From the NCBI RefSeq assembly GCF_900478135.1, contig NZ_LS483470.1:62001-126000 (forward strand): a stretch of DNA of 64,000 bases, given 5' to 3'. Positions 1 to 12,330 of this stretch are shown piece after piece (the stretch's first letter is position 1; the number at the start of each line of letters is the position of its first letter). The stretch comes from Leminorella richardii. GTDB lineage: Bacteria; Pseudomonadota; Gammaproteobacteria; Enterobacterales; Enterobacteriaceae. The notes beneath the pieces were generated by a model. It worked only from the letters and a program-made list of their open reading frames with translations, searched no databases and was not told the origin of the DNA. The position numbers and the translations under genes were made by a program.

Positions 1-1111
1 CGCCTGAAGCGACAGCAGCCATTTGCTCTTGGCGAGCTTTGCCCTTCTGCTTACCGGCCAGCCAGCCGACTTGAATACCCAGCGGTTCTAGCCACTGCCG
101 GAAGTTGTTGGCGTGCTGCTCTGCCAGAAGCTCGGTTGGCGCCATAAGGGCGACCTGCCTGCCGTTTTCAATCGCCGTTAGGGCTGCCATCGCTGCAACC
201 AGCGTTTTTCCTGAACCGACGTCCCCCTGCACCAGTCGCATCATGGGCATCGGCTTTTCAAGATCCTGTTCGATTTCAGCCACAACTCTAGCCTGTGCCC
301 CTGTTGGGCTAAAGGGCAGGGAAGAAAGCAGGCGGCTTTTTAACGCACCATTCCCTATCAAAGGCTGGGCGCGGTAGCGCTGAGCTCCCGCTCGAGCGGA
401 CAGCATGCTGAGATTGTGCGCCAGCAGCTCTTCCATAATCAGCCGCTGCTGCGCCGGGTGTTTACCCTCTTCCAGCGTGGCGAGCTGAATGTCCGGCGGC
501 GGGCGGTGGAGCGTTTTCAGCGCCTGCGGCAGGCTGATAAGATTGCCCAAAAGCCCTGTAGGCAGCAGCTCAACGACGGCGCAGGTGTCCAGCAGTTTAA
601 GAGCCTGATCGGTCAGCTTGCGCAGCGTTGCCTGACGGACGCCTTCAGTGGTGGAATACACCGGCGTCAGGTTTTCTTCCAGAGCGGTAGTATCGTGTTC
701 CCCTTGAATGCGGTATTCCGGATGAAGGATCTCCGCGCCGTGCGCTCCCCGCTTTACTTCGCCGTAGGCCTTTACTCGTCGACCTGCCGACAGGCCGTTT
801 TTCATGGCGGCGTTAAAGTTGAAAAATCGCATAGTCAGTACGCCAGTACCGTCAGTAATCTGGCAGGTCATCATGCGGCGGCGACCAAAAACGATATCGC
901 TGCGAACGACTTCGCCTTCAACGGTCGCGTGGATGCCCGGCAGCAGCTCGCCAATAGGATAAAGGCGGGTGCGGTCTTCATAGCGTAGGGGGAGGTGAAA
1001 CAGCAGATCCTGAACGGTGTGCAGGCCGATTTTAGCCAGCTTGGCGGACTGGCTAGCGCCAACCCCGGAGAGGGCACTGAGCGGAACGGCGTCCAGCAGG
1101 CGGCCCTTCAT
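1..1111 (-). CDS. recG: RecG ATP-dependent DNA helicase, N-terminal part (runs off the window)
   Basis: RecG is a monomeric helicase that regresses stalled replication forks and branch-migrates Holliday junctions. The reading frame is open from an ATG at 1111 to the window edge, about 370 residues. It holds the N-terminal wedge (OB-fold) domain, including the R-R-R-M-M-T-C-Q stretch, and the start of the helicase core with Walker A GDVGSGKT and the following APTELLAEQH motif. The rest of the helicase core lies outside the window, so truncation is by the window, not by mutation; I translated the whole frame and saw no stop. It starts 3 bp after the trmH stop, so it is the last gene of the gmk-rpoZ-spoT-trmH-recG operon, as in E. 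coli. Confidence 0.97.
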   Translation of the reverse strand, partial: MKGRLLDAVPLSALSGVGASQSAKLAKIGLHTVQDLLFHLPLRYEDRTRLYPIGELLPGIHATVEGEVVRSDIVFGRRRMMTCQITDGTGVLTMRFFNFNAAMKNGLSAGRRVKAYGEVKRGAHGAEILHPEYRIQGEHDTTALEENLTPVYSTTEGVRQATLRKLTDQALKLLDTCAVVELLPTGLLGNLISLPQALKTLHRPPPDIQLATLEEGKHPAQQRLIMEELLAHNLSMLSARAGAQRYRAQPLIGNGALKSRLLSSLPFSPTGAQARVVAEIEQDLEKPMPMMRLVQGDVGSGKTLVAAMAALTAIENGRQVALMAPTELLAEQHANNFRQWLEPLGIQVGWLAGKQKGKARQEQMAAVASG

Positions 1112-1114
1112 CAC

Positions 1115-1822
1115 CTAGCCCTTTCTGCTCTTGGGCTTAAGCGCCTGCATAGCGGCCCACCAGGCGTCGTCAGCGACGATTTCGCCGTTTTCATCGATGT
1201 GTGGCCGAGGCAGACCTTTACGCTTGGCAACGTTGGCCAGCACCGGATAGCCGCCCTCAAACAGAAAGCGCCGCTGTTCTTCGGCACTCAAGGTGCTGCC
1301 TTCCCGCTGATACATGCCGGCGTTTTGCCGCTGGCGCTGAGCTTCATACAGAATAAGTGCTGAAGCGACCGAGACGTTGAGAGACTGCACCATACCGATC
1401 ATCGGAATTATGATGTCCCGATCTGCCAGCGCCAGCGCTTCTTTAGTGATGCCGCTTTTTTCCTGACCCAGCAGGATACAGGTTGGGCGGGTATAGTCGA
1501 TATCGCGAAAGTCGACAGCGCTGTCAGACAGGTTCGTCGCCAAGATCTGCATTCCCTGCTGCTTGAGATGGCTGACCGCATTTTGGATATCAGGGTGAGT
1601 CTTGACCTTTACCCAACTGTTGCTGCCCGCTGCGCTGGCAACCTGCGTGCGCATGCGCTCATGAGGCCAAACGGCGTGCACTTCATGAACGCCTACGGCG
1701 TCAGCAGTGCGGATAATGGCTGACACGTTGTGGGGCTTGTGAACCTGCTCAAGGCAGACCGTAAGGTCGGTCTGCCGAGTGGTCAGCATGTGGCGGATCC
1801 GCGCATAGCGTTCAGGAGACAT
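1115..1822 (-). CDS. trmH: tRNA (guanosine-18-2'-O)-methyltransferase TrmH
   Basis: SPOUT-class methyltransferase that puts a 2'-O-methyl group on G18 in the D-loop of tRNAs, using S-adenosylmethionine. The 235-residue product matches the E. coli enzyme in length (about 229). Visible family motifs are the N-terminal HKPHNVSAIIRTADAVG region and the knotted SAM-binding end: LLGQEKSGI, IPMIGMVQSLNVSVASALILYEA. It sits between spoT (5 bp upstream) and recG (3 bp downstream) on the same strand. This tight spacing implies co-transcription and probably translational coupling. Confidence 0.97.
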   Translation of the reverse strand: MSPERYARIRHMLTTRQTDLTVCLEQVHKPHNVSAIIRTADAVGVHEVHAVWPHERMRTQVASAAGSNSWVKVKTHPDIQNAVSHLKQQGMQILATNLSDSAVDFRDIDYTRPTCILLGQEKSGITKEALALADRDIIIPMIGMVQSLNVSVASALILYEAQRQRQNAGMYQREGSTLSAEEQRRFLFEGGYPVLANVAKRKGLPRPHIDENGEIVADDAWWAAMQALKPKSRKG

Positions 1823-1827
1823 AGCGC

Positions 1828-3945
1828 CTAGTTTCTGTTACGGGTGACTTTAATGACGTCCGGCATGATGCGAATTTTGCGCATAATATTTGCCAGATGC
1901 ACGCGGTTGTAGGTGGTCAGCCGAATGTAGGCGATATAGACACGGCCGTCTTTCTCTTCAGTGTTCAGGCTTTGAATGTTGGACTTGGCCGAGTTGATTT
2001 CTGCCGTCAGGTTAGCCAGCACGCCCTGGTGGTTAAACATTTCCACTTTGATTTCGGCGATAAATTCCTGATCGGTATCTTCCGCCCACTCAACGGCCAT
2101 GAACTTTTCTGGCTCTTTTTGGTAGCCGCGAATATTTCGGCAGGATTCGTGGTGAATTACCAGCCCTTTACCCGGACTAACGTGGGCAATGATTGGGTCT
2201 CCGGGGATAGGGCGACAGCACTTGGCAAAGGTCAAAAGCACGCCGTCGGCACCGCGGATTGCCAGCTTGCGACCGCTCACTGAAGGTTCTTCATCCGGAG
2301 CACTTTCGTCGTTAAGCAGGTTTTTGGCAATCATGATACTCATGACGTTGCCCAGCCCTATCTCTGCCAGCAGGTCGTCGAGCGATGCCAACTTCAGACG
2401 CTTGAGTTCGCGATTGAGATTTTTTGCGTCAATATCCGTGACTTTACGACCCTGCCCCAGCGCGTGGTTCAGCAGCCTGCGCCCTAAGCCGACGGCATCG
2501 TCACGCTTAAGGTTTTTCAGCATCTGGCGGATCTTTGTCCGCGCTTTGGAGGTGACAACAAAGTTAAGCCAGGCTGCGTTAGGCCGTGCGCCCGGTGCGG
2601 TGATGATTTCTACCGTCTGCCCGTTGTGCAGCTCTTGAGACAGCGGATACGGCTGCCTGTCGACGCGAGCGCCAACGCAGGCGTGACCGATATCAGTGTG
2701 GACGGCGTAGGCGAAGTCTACTGGCGTTGAGCCTGCTTGGAGCTCTACGATGCGCCCTTTGGGTGTAAAGACGTAAATTTCGTCCGGCAGCAGCTCGGAC
2801 TTCACGCTTTCGATAAATTCAAACGAGCTGCCTGCGCTTTGCTGGAGCTCTAGCAGGCTCTGCATCCAGCGCTGGGCACGGATCTGCGCTGCGGTGCCTG
2901 ATTCACCGGCCTGTTTGTAGGCCCAGTGAGCGGCAACGCCCATTTCGGCCATCTGATCCATATCTTCGGTACGGATCTGTACTTCGACCGGAACGCCGTG
3001 AGGGCCAATTAGCGAGGTGTGCAGCGACTGATAGCCGTTAGCCTTGGGAATTGCAATATAGTCTTTCACTCGCCCTGGACGAGGCTTATACAGGCTGTGA
3101 GCCTGACCCAGCACGCGATAGCAGGTATCTACGTCGCTGACGATAATGCGAAAGGCGTAGATATCCATAATGGAGTGAAAGCGCTGCTCTTTCAGGTGCA
3201 TCTTGCGATAGATGGAATAAAGATGCTTTTCCCGACCGTTGACGCGGCAGGGGATTCCCGCTTCTTTGATGCGCCCATCGATTTCAGACAGGATGCGCTG
3301 GATCATCTCTTTACGGTTGCCGCGCGCCGCTTTAACCACTTCTTTGATGACGCGGTAGCGGTTGGGATAGAGCGCTTCAAAACCGAGCTCTTCCAGCTCG
3401 ATTTTTAAATGATGAATGCCAAGGCGGTGCGCTAGAGGGCTATAGATTTCCAGCGTCTCACGGGCGATGCGGCGGCGCTTGTCGGGGCGTAAAGACCCCA
3501 GAGTGCGCATATTGTGGGTGCGGTCGGCAAGCTTGATGAGAATGACGCGGATATCTTGCACCATCGCCATGATCATCTTGCGGAAGTTTTCCGCCTGCGC
3601 CTCTTTCTTGTCGCGAAACTTCAGCTTGTCCAGCTTCGAGACACCTTCCACCAGTTCCGCCACGCTTTTACCAAACAGGCGTTCAATATCCTGATAGGTG
3701 GTGGGCGTATCTTCGATGACGTCGTGAAGCAGCGCGGCGATAAGCGTTTCATAGTCCAGCCGCATGCCCGCCAAAATGCAGGCGACGGCAACCGGGTGGG
3801 TAATGTAAGGCTCACCGCTGGAGCGCGTTTGCCCTTCGTGGGCATCGCGCGCAACGCAGAATGCCTGTTTCAGGCACTCAATCTGTTCTTCCGGCAGGTA
3901 CTGTTTTGCCAGTGTGTTAAGGCTTTCAAACAGATACAAGGGCAA
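1828..3945 (-). CDS. spoT: Bifunctional (p)ppGpp synthetase/hydrolase SpoT
   Basis: SpoT hydrolyses and weakly synthesises the alarmone (p)ppGpp, setting its level during carbon, fatty-acid and phosphate starvation. At 705 residues it is full length (E. coli 702). The HD hydrolase domain is intact, with THP near residue 50 and the HD pair at 74-75 in LLHDVIEDT. The synthetase region follows, then a TGS domain (about 388-450) and a C-terminal ACT domain with the NHQGVLANLTAEI motif. An intact HD motif indicates a working hydrolase, as needed in a cell that also carries RelA. It lies 12 bp after rpoZ and 5 bp before trmH. Confidence 0.98.
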   Translation of the reverse strand: MPLYLFESLNTLAKQYLPEEQIECLKQAFCVARDAHEGQTRSSGEPYITHPVAVACILAGMRLDYETLIAALLHDVIEDTPTTYQDIERLFGKSVAELVEGVSKLDKLKFRDKKEAQAENFRKMIMAMVQDIRVILIKLADRTHNMRTLGSLRPDKRRRIARETLEIYSPLAHRLGIHHLKIELEELGFEALYPNRYRVIKEVVKAARGNRKEMIQRILSEIDGRIKEAGIPCRVNGREKHLYSIYRKMHLKEQRFHSIMDIYAFRIIVSDVDTCYRVLGQAHSLYKPRPGRVKDYIAIPKANGYQSLHTSLIGPHGVPVEVQIRTEDMDQMAEMGVAAHWAYKQAGESGTAAQIRAQRWMQSLLELQQSAGSSFEFIESVKSELLPDEIYVFTPKGRIVELQAGSTPVDFAYAVHTDIGHACVGARVDRQPYPLSQELHNGQTVEIITAPGARPNAAWLNFVVTSKARTKIRQMLKNLKRDDAVGLGRRLLNHALGQGRKVTDIDAKNLNRELKRLKLASLDDLLAEIGLGNVMSIMIAKNLLNDESAPDEEPSVSGRKLAIRGADGVLLTFAKCCRPIPGDPIIAHVSPGKGLVIHHESCRNIRGYQKEPEKFMAVEWAEDTDQEFIAEIKVEMFNHQGVLANLTAEINSAKSNIQSLNTEEKDGRVYIAYIRLTTYNRVHLANIMRKIRIMPDVIKVTRNRN

Positions 3946-3957
3946 TCCCGCCAGTAA

Positions 3958-4233
3958 TTAACGACGACCTTCAGCAATCGCGGCGACGGCTTGCATTTCA
4001 GCGGCATCCTGCTCTTGCTGTTCTTGGCGGGCCTGAGAATCCAGGATTTGGCTGTTGATCAGGCCTTCTTCGATCTCGCGCAGGGCGATAACGGTGTACT
4101 TGTCGTTTTCTTCCGGCACTAAGGGATCTTTACCCTGGGTTTGAATTTGACGAGCGCGGCGAGCGGCGACCAGAACGAGGTCGAAGCGGTTGCCAATTTT
4201 TTCTACAGCGTCTTGAACGGTTACGCGTGCCAT
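3958..4233 (-). CDS. rpoZ: RNA polymerase omega subunit
   Basis: Omega helps fold and attach the beta' subunit of RNA polymerase and forms part of a ppGpp-binding site. The 91-residue product is the exact length of the E. coli protein and has the typical [29 protein letters not shown] start. It is cotranscribed with gmk (54 bp upstream) and spoT (12 bp downstream). This arrangement places a ppGpp target next to the enzyme controlling ppGpp and is conserved across gammaproteobacteria. Confidence 0.98.
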   Translation of the reverse strand: MARVTVQDAVEKIGNRFDLVLVAARRARQIQTQGKDPLVPEENDKYTVIALREIEEGLINSQILDSQARQEQQEQDAAEMQAVAAIAEGRR

Positions 4234-4287
4234 AAATGTGTCACTCCACAGATGAAAAACGGACTGGGCATCATACTGAAACCGGGC

Positions 4288-4914
4288 TCAGTCTGCCAAT
4301 AATTTACTAATTAACGCTTCATTTCGCAGTTTTTGGCGATCTAAACGCAGTCGTTCGCTGCGAACGATAGCTTTGAGATCGTAAAGTGCGAGATCGAAAT
4401 CGTCGTTGATGAGCAGATAGTCATACTCATCGTAATGGGACATTTCCCTTACTGCCTTGTCCATGCGGCCAGCGATCACTTCATCGCTGTCCTGACCGCG
4501 CCCCTGCAGGCGTCGAACCAGCTCGTCCTTAGACGGTGGAAGAATAAACACGCTGCGGCTTTGCGGCATTTTTTCCCGAACCTGCCGGGCTCCCTGCCAG
4601 TCAATGTCTAAGAAGACGTCGATACCCTGCGAGAGCACGCGCTCAATCTTGGCTTTTGACGTGCCGTAATAGTTGCCGAACACTTCGGCATATTCCAAAA
4701 AGGCATCTTCTGCGATCAGCCGCTTAAATTCGTCAACGCCAACATAATAGTAGTGTTCACCTTCTACTTCTCCCGGCCGCTTTTCACGGGTAGTGTGAGA
4801 AATAGAAACCTGCATATCGTACGTTGGCTGAGTTTTTAACAGAGCCTGAATCAGGCTCGACTTCCCTGCACCGCTGGGCGCGGAAATAATATAAAGCGTA
4901 CCTTTCACCATCAT
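4288..4914 (-). CDS. gmk: Guanylate kinase
   Basis: Cytosolic kinase converting GMP and ATP to GDP and ADP, essential for guanine nucleotide supply. The 208-residue protein has the P-loop [11 protein letters not shown] near residue 13 and the GMP-binding signature [20 protein letters not shown]. The start at 4914 is preceded by ATG-proximal sequence; a second ATG one codon later is possible. It heads the gmk-rpoZ-spoT-trmH-recG operon and is divergent from ligB, as in E. coli. Confidence 0.98.
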   Translation of the reverse strand: MMVKGTLYIISAPSGAGKSSLIQALLKTQPTYDMQVSISHTTREKRPGEVEGEHYYYVGVDEFKRLIAEDAFLEYAEVFGNYYGTSKAKIERVLSQGIDVFLDIDWQGARQVREKMPQSRSVFILPPSKDELVRRLQGRGQDSDEVIAGRMDKAVREMSHYDEYDYLLINDDFDLALYDLKAIVRSERLRLDRQKLRNEALISKLLAD

Positions 4915-6975
<2,061 letters not shown>

Positions 6976-6988
6976 TAGCCTCTGTGTA

Positions 6989-7483
6989 CTACCGATGCAT
7001 GTAGCATGCACCCTCGCCGTAGGCCTTCAGCTTTTCTCGCAGCTGGGGCGTTTCGCCAACGGGGACATAGCCTTGATTTTGCCAGTAGTTTTTAGCACTC
7101 GCTAAAGATACTAGGCTGGTGTGGTTAAGCCCCTGCTGGGTAGCGCTTTGGCGAGCGGTACTAAACAGCGCTCTGCCAACGCCGAGGCGCTGTGCGTCAG
7201 GTGATATTGCGCAGTCGTGAACAAACCAGCTGTCTGCGGATTCGGGCAGTGCGCTGAGGGTACCGTCCAGCGCAGGAGGAAATTCACGCGGCCAAGGATA
7301 AGAAATCAGATAGCCAAGCAGTGTATCGCTGTTCGCCGCAACCCAGCAGCTGTCGGCTGACAGAGACAGGCGATTTTCGAAAAAGGCGGCACTCTCTAAA
7401 ATATCGGAAGGATAAACGGCAGCCTGTATGTGCAGAACGTTTTCTATATCGTTCTCGCCCATTGGGCGGATGTGGTACAGCAC
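6989..7483 (-). CDS. GNAT-family N-acetyltransferase
   Basis: Predicted acetyl-CoA-dependent N-acetyltransferase of 164 residues, substrate unknown. The core GNAT fold is visible: an N-terminal strand-helix (IRPMGENDIENVLHIQAAVYP), then motif A with the acetyl-CoA pyrophosphate-binding run AISPDAQRLGVGRALF near residue 97, and a C-terminal ending GYVPVGET typical of the family. It is convergent with ligB (13-bp gap) and appears to be a single-gene unit. Small-molecule or protein acetylation are both possible; the sequence does not distinguish them. Confidence 0.85.
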   Translation of the reverse strand: MLYHIRPMGENDIENVLHIQAAVYPSDILESAAFFENRLSLSADSCWVAANSDTLLGYLISYPWPREFPPALDGTLSALPESADSWFVHDCAISPDAQRLGVGRALFSTARQSATQQGLNHTSLVSLASAKNYWQNQGYVPVGETPQLREKLKAYGEGACYMHR

Positions 7484-7666
7484 GGGAAAAAACCTTTTAA
7501 ATTAACGGATCAAGTGCAACGCTTTTTGGCAGTATACCTGAAGTTGAACGCAGAGGCTAAAGCGGAAGGGAGAAACGGCCTAGCGGCAGGCTGTGCGCTG
7601 CTAGGCTTTATGCCCTGACCACGTTTACAGTGGAGTCAGGCCGTTGTTCGTTGTCGGAAGCTGCGC

Positions 7667-7691
7667 AGGCAGGCACTGATAGCGCCTGCCT
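7667..7691 (-). terminator. Possible terminator hairpin after acrD
   Basis: AGGCAGGC (7667-7674) pairs with GCCTGCCT (7684-7691), a perfect 8-bp stem just past the acrD stop. There is no clear T-tract on the minus strand, so it may only stabilise the mRNA end or act weakly. Confidence 0.4.
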
Positions 7692-7694
7692 AGC

Positions 7695-10600
7695 CTATTG
7701 CGCTGCCTTAACGAGTGGCTTACTTGGAAAGCGCTTGCGAACTAATACAAAGAACAGCGGAACAAAGAAAATTGCCAAGAAGGTGGCGGTAAGCATGCCG
7801 CCCAAAACGCCGGTGCCGACAGCGTGCTGGCTGCCGGAGCCCGCGCCGTTGCTGATGGCCATTGGCAGAACGCCGAAGATAAACGCCATTGACGTCATCA
7901 GGATCGGGCGAAGGCGATAGCGGCAGGCCTCTAGTGTGGCCGTCATCAGGTCTTTTCCTGCCCGATTGAGGTCGTTGGCGAATTCGACAATCAGAATGGC
8001 GTTCTTCGCCGACAGGCCGATAACCGTCAAAATGCCGACTTGGAAGTAAACGTCGTTTTCCAAACCTCGCAGCCACGTTGCCGCAACAGCACCCAAGATG
8101 CCGAGAGGAACCACCAGCATAACCGAGAACGGAATAGACCAGCTCTCATACAGCGCCGCAAGGCAAAGGAACACCACTAGCAGAGAGACCGCGTACAGCA
8201 TTGGAGCCTGTGAACCGGAGAGCCGCTCCTGATAGGACATGGCCGTCCAGTCTAACCCAATGCCGTCCGGCAGATCGGCCACCAGCTTTTCCATGGTGTC
8301 CATTGCGGTTCCGTTACTGATGCCGGGGGACGCTTCGCCAAGAATTTCTACTGAGGAGTTGCCGTTGTAGCGCTCTAGCCGAGGAGAGCCAAATACCCAT
8401 CGGGTTGAGGCGAACTCGGAAAACGGCACCATGTCTCCGCTGGTGTTGTTAACGTACCAGCGGTTAATGTCCTGCGGCTGCATGCGGTAGGGAGCTGCGC
8501 TCTGGACATAGACCTTTTTGACACGCCCGCGGTCAAGGAAGTCGTTGACATAGGTAGATCCCCAGGCTGTTTTGAGCGTGCTGTTAATATCGTCGATTCT
8601 TACACTCAGCGCCTGTGCCTTGCGCTGATCAACATCCACCTGAAGCTCAGGGCTGTCGTCTAGCCCGTTGTGCCGCACGCGCGTTAAACCAGGCTCTTTA
8701 GCTGCGGCATCTAGCAGCGTATCGCGAGCCTGCATGAGCGTTTCATGCCCGAGCCCAGCGAAGTCCTGAAGCGCAAGGCTGAAGCCTGATGAGCTGCCCA
8801 AGCCGGATATTGATGGTGGGCTGCTGGCAAACACGCGAGCTTCCGAGATTCTGCTGAAGGTTCGGGTGGCGCGTTCAATAATAGAGAACGAGCTGTCTTC
8901 CGTTGCGGTGCGCTCTTTCCAGTCTTTGAGGCGAACAAACAGCCGGGCAACGTTCTGGCCGTTTCCTCCGGGGCCTGAGCCCACAATGGCGAAGGCTGAA
9001 AGCACGTTTTTCTTCTCGTCTTCCAGCAGGTATTTTTCTACTTTTTCCACCACTTTCAGTGTCTGTTGCTGGGTGGAACCCACCGGAAGCTGGACTTGAA
9101 CCATAAAGACGCCGCGGTCTTCAAGGGGAAGAAACGAAGTCGGCAGCTTCATGAACAGCCACCCCAGCCCGCCGATGATGAGTACATAAACCAGAATAGA
9201 GCGCCCGCCGTGGTGAATAACGTCAGCAACGCCTCGCTCATAGCCGTGGGCGCTTCTGTCAAAGGTGCGGTTAAACCAGCCAAAGAAGCCTCGGCGAGTG
9301 TGAATCTGGCCGCTGGGGATTGGCTTAAGCATGGTGGCACACAGTGCCGGGGTTAGGATCAGGGCAACCAGAACCGAGAGCACCATGGCGGAGACAATGG
9401 TAATTGAGAACTGGCGATAGATAGCGCCGGTAGTTCCGCCTAAAAAGGCCATGGGAACAAATACGGCGGACAGCACCATCGCGATGCCCACTAGTGCGCC
9501 TTGGATTTGCCCCATCGACTTACGGGTCGCCTCCCTAGGCGATAGCCCTTCGATAGCCATGACGCGCTCTACGTTTTCTACCACCACGATGGCGTCGTCT
9601 ACCAGCAGGCCTATGGCCAGCACCATAGCAAACATGGTGAGTGTGTTGACGCTAAAGCCGAAGAGGTACAGCACTGAGAACGTGCCCAGCAGCACGACGG
9701 GAACGGCGATGGTCGGGATCAGCGTAGCGCGGAAGTTCTGCAGGAACAGGTACATCACTAAGAAGACCAGCAGTATGGCTTCAAATAGCGTTTTCACTAC
9801 GTCCTTGATAGAGGCTTCAACGAACGGAGTTGTTTCATAAGCATATTCTGCTTTCAGACCGTGAGGGAAATAGTGTGACAGCTCGGCAATTTTGTCTTTT
9901 ACCAGACGGTCAGTGGCCAGTTCGTTTGCACCGGACGCCAGTTTAATACTCATGCCGGAGGCGGGCATACCGTTATAGCGGCTGAGATAGTCATACTTTT
10001 CGGCACCCAGCTCAACGGTTGCAACATCGCCTAGGGTGACCAGTGAACCGTCCTGATTGACTCGCAGAGTAATGGCGCGAAACTGCTCCGGCGTTTGCAG
10101 CTGAGCCTGTGCGTTCATGGTGGCGTTAAGCGTTTGCCCTTCAACTGACGGCGTGCCGCCGACCTGACCTACGGCAATTTGCTTGTTTTGCGAGGATATC
10201 GCGTCAATAACGTTTTGGGTCGTGAGTTTGTAGTTGTTTAGCCGATTAGGATCAAGCCAGATGCGCATAGCGTACTGGGAGCCGAAGGCGTCCACGCTGC
10301 CGACTCCGTTGATACGACTGATGGGATCCTGCAGGTTACTGGCGACATAGTCAGAGATGTCCTGACGCGTCATGCTGTGGTCTGTAGAGACGAAGGCCAC
10401 TGTCATCAGCGAGCTGTCACCGGACTTTGAAACCGTCACGCCCTGTTGCTGTACGTCCTGCGGCAGCTTTCGGGTGGCGCTTTGCAGCTTGTTTTGCACC
10501 TGCTGCATGGCTTCGTTGGGGTCGGTTCCGGCGGTAAAGGTTAAGGTTATCGATGCGCTGCCGGTGTTGCTGCTCTGGGACGACATGTACATCAGATTGT

Positions 10601-10817
10601 CCAGACCGGTCATGCTCTGTTCGATAATTTGGGTAACGGTATTTTCCAGCGTTTGGGCTGAAGCACCCGGATAGCTGGCGGATATTCTCACTGTCGGCGG
10701 TGCAAGGTTGGGGTACTGTTCTACTGGCAGCGAGTTAAGAGCCAGCAGCCCGGAAAGGCTGAGAATAATGGCGATTACCCAGGCAAAGATGGGGCGGTCA
10801 GTAAAAAAATTAGCCAT
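7695..10817 (-). CDS. acrD: AcrD-type RND multidrug/aminoglycoside efflux pump
   Basis: Inner-membrane resistance-nodulation-division pump of 1040 residues that exports drugs by proton antiport, working with a periplasmic adaptor and TolC. It resembles E. coli AcrD (1037 aa) closely through the whole length, for example [17 protein letters not shown] at the start and [21 protein letters not shown] near the end. The proton-relay aspartate pair is in TM4 ([16 protein letters not shown]). Two six-helix halves and two large periplasmic loops are recognisable. No adaptor gene (acrA-like) adjoins it. That fits AcrD, which borrows AcrA, better than AcrB or AcrF. It confers tolerance to aminoglycosides and anionic drugs in known relatives. 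Confidence 0.93.
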   Translation of the reverse strand: MANFFTDRPIFAWVIAIILSLSGLLALNSLPVEQYPNLAPPTVRISASYPGASAQTLENTVTQIIEQSMTGLDNLMYMSSQSSNTGSASITLTFTAGTDPNEAMQQVQNKLQSATRKLPQDVQQQGVTVSKSGDSSLMTVAFVSTDHSMTRQDISDYVASNLQDPISRINGVGSVDAFGSQYAMRIWLDPNRLNNYKLTTQNVIDAISSQNKQIAVGQVGGTPSVEGQTLNATMNAQAQLQTPEQFRAITLRVNQDGSLVTLGDVATVELGAEKYDYLSRYNGMPASGMSIKLASGANELATDRLVKDKIAELSHYFPHGLKAEYAYETTPFVEASIKDVVKTLFEAILLVFLVMYLFLQNFRATLIPTIAVPVVLLGTFSVLYLFGFSVNTLTMFAMVLAIGLLVDDAIVVVENVERVMAIEGLSPREATRKSMGQIQGALVGIAMVLSAVFVPMAFLGGTTGAIYRQFSITIVSAMVLSVLVALILTPALCATMLKPIPSGQIHTRRGFFGWFNRTFDRSAHGYERGVADVIHHGGRSILVYVLIIGGLGWLFMKLPTSFLPLEDRGVFMVQVQLPVGSTQQQTLKVVEKVEKYLLEDEKKNVLSAFAIVGSGPGGNGQNVARLFVRLKDWKERTATEDSSFSIIERATRTFSRISEARVFASSPPSISGLGSSSGFSLALQDFAGLGHETLMQARDTLLDAAAKEPGLTRVRHNGLDDSPELQVDVDQRKAQALSVRIDDINSTLKTAWGSTYVNDFLDRGRVKKVYVQSAAPYRMQPQDINRWYVNNTSGDMVPFSEFASTRWVFGSPRLERYNGNSSVEILGEASPGISNGTAMDTMEKLVADLPDGIGLDWTAMSYQERLSGSQAPMLYAVSLLVVFLCLAALYESWSIPFSVMLVVPLGILGAVAATWLRGLENDVYFQVGILTVIGLSAKNAILIVEFANDLNRAGKDLMTATLEACRYRLRPILMTSMAFIFGVLPMAISNGAGSGSQHAVGTGVLGGMLTATFLAIFFVPLFFVLVRKRFPSKPLVKAAQ

Positions 10818-10903
10818 GGATACAGCCTTTCATCAGGTAGCGCCTTTTTATCGAATGATTTCTTATCGTTAATATATGCGAAGTCGCCCGTCATTTTACT
10901 CTG

Positions 10904-11009
10904 CATAGCGCAAAAAAAGGTGGAGAAATAGTGGAGATACTGTAAAGAAGTGTGGAGTGAGCGAGATGTGTGGGGGATCGACTCTCTTTAGCAACACTTT
11001 TGCGCTATG
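10904..11009. repeat. 12-bp perfect inverted repeat in acrD/GGDEF intergenic region
   Basis: CATAGCGCAAAA (10904-10915) is repeated in exact inversion as TTTTGCGCTATG (10998-11009), 82 bp apart, in the 413-bp spacer between acrD and the divergent diguanylate cyclase gene. The arms do not extend beyond 12 bp. They could be paired binding sites for a regulator acting on both genes. Nothing else gene-like is seen in 10818-11230. Confidence 0.55.
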
Positions 11010-11230
11010 TATCTTATTGGCACGGCAATCATTCCACCTAAATTGCCTTTTTTCAGTGAACTGTGGGTTTATGGATTATTATTAGGCAGAGCCTGTAAAC
11101 AATATCGATTCGGTATCTGACGTCAGAATGCAATGAATTGGCAGGGCTGTACAGGGAGGTGAAAGCACAGGATGCGGGTTATTTAGCGTCAGCGTTGGCG
11201 ATTTCTACTCATCTGGTGATAGCGGCATTC

Positions 11231-12322
11231 ATGAAAAAGTATATTTCTGTTCTTTATACCCGGCTGATTAAGCGCGCTATTGTTCACTCTGTGTCGCTAG
11301 ACCGCATTGAAGATGAGCGGAAGGTAAAGCATGTGGTTTATACCAACATCTTTACTGCCATCGGCGCTTTCGCGTTTGTTCCGGTTCATTTGTATATCGC
11401 ACAGAGTACGCTAGCGGCGCTGTGTAACGCCGTCTGCGGCTTTCTTGGCATTGTGATTCTGTTAGATTTATGGGCCAGAGGGCGATTAAAGCAGAGCGTG
11501 TGGTTTACCGTTATTCTGTCTTCGCTGCTGGTGATTATCGTTTTTTGGGCGCTACAGGGAGAGTACCAAATTAGCGCCTATCTGGTGATCCCCGCCGGGT
11601 TTGCTTTTCTTCTACTCGGCGGTAGGCAGGGTATTGCCTACAGCCTCTGCTATTTCTTTGTCATTCTGATCCTCATTCTATCGCATATAGATACATGGCC
11701 AGCGTTTAATCAGAACAGCGCCGCCCTGCTTAACCTGTTGGGCGCTATTGTCCTGTCTCTGTTTTGGGGGCATATCGGAGAGTATATTCGCGGCGGCAGC
11801 TTTCAGGAGCTGGAGGTCATTGCCGACAGTGATACGCTGACGTCGGCCATTAATCGACGCTCCTTTTTTGCCCATCTGCACGAGTTAAAAAGGCGCGCTG
11901 AGGCAGAGGGGATCACTTTTGCCATGATGGTTATCGATATTGACTACTTCAAGTCCGTCAATGACGGCTTTGGTCACGATAGCGGCGATCGGGTGCTGGT
12001 TGAAATGGTCAAGCTGATGAAGAGCACAGTGAGAAGTAGCGACATTGTTGGGCGCATTGGGGGCGAGGAGTTTGCCCTGCTGCTGCCCAATCTGACCAAG
12101 ATAGAGGCCGTTAGCAAGGCCGGCCGCCTGTGTAAGCGTGTTCAGCGGCACGTGTTTACCAGTGTGGATGGCAGCAAGATCCCGCTGACGATAAGTATAG
12201 GCGTCACTGTGGTGACGCCTGATAGGGATATATCCGTCGAGGATATTTACCGCTCGGCTGACAGGCAGCTGTATCAGGCGAAAAAGAGCGGCAGAAACCG
12301 TATTTCTATTGACGCCCGATAG
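11231..12322 (+). CDS. Membrane diguanylate cyclase (GGDEF)
   Basis: Predicted to make cyclic di-GMP from two GTP and so promote biofilm over motility. From the ATG at 11231 the protein has an N-terminal block of about six hydrophobic helices (residues 40-195), with no recognised sensor domain, and a C-terminal GGDEF domain. The active site reads GGEEF (about residues 277-281). The product-inhibition I-site RxxD (RSSD) stands exactly five residues before it, so feedback control should work. The metal-binding IDIDYFKSVNDGFGHDSGD segment is intact. The start is uncertain: in-frame TTG 11138 and GTG 11159 would add up to 31 residues, and none has a convincing ribosome-binding site. It converges on mltB, 8 bp away. 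Confidence 0.88.
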   Translation: MKKYISVLYTRLIKRAIVHSVSLDRIEDERKVKHVVYTNIFTAIGAFAFVPVHLYIAQSTLAALCNAVCGFLGIVILLDLWARGRLKQSVWFTVILSSLLVIIVFWALQGEYQISAYLVIPAGFAFLLLGGRQGIAYSLCYFFVILILILSHIDTWPAFNQNSAALLNLLGAIVLSLFWGHIGEYIRGGSFQELEVIADSDTLTSAINRRSFFAHLHELKRRAEAEGITFAMMVIDIDYFKSVNDGFGHDSGDRVLVEMVKLMKSTVRSSDIVGRIGGEEFALLLPNLTKIEAVSKAGRLCKRVQRHVFTSVDGSKIPLTISIGVTVVTPDRDISVEDIYRSADRQLYQAKKSGRNRISIDAR

Positions 12323-12330
12323 CGGCGTGG

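Noticed and set aside
416..988. 190-codon plus-strand frame
   Set aside because: Antisense shadow of recG, which is clearly coding on the minus strand.
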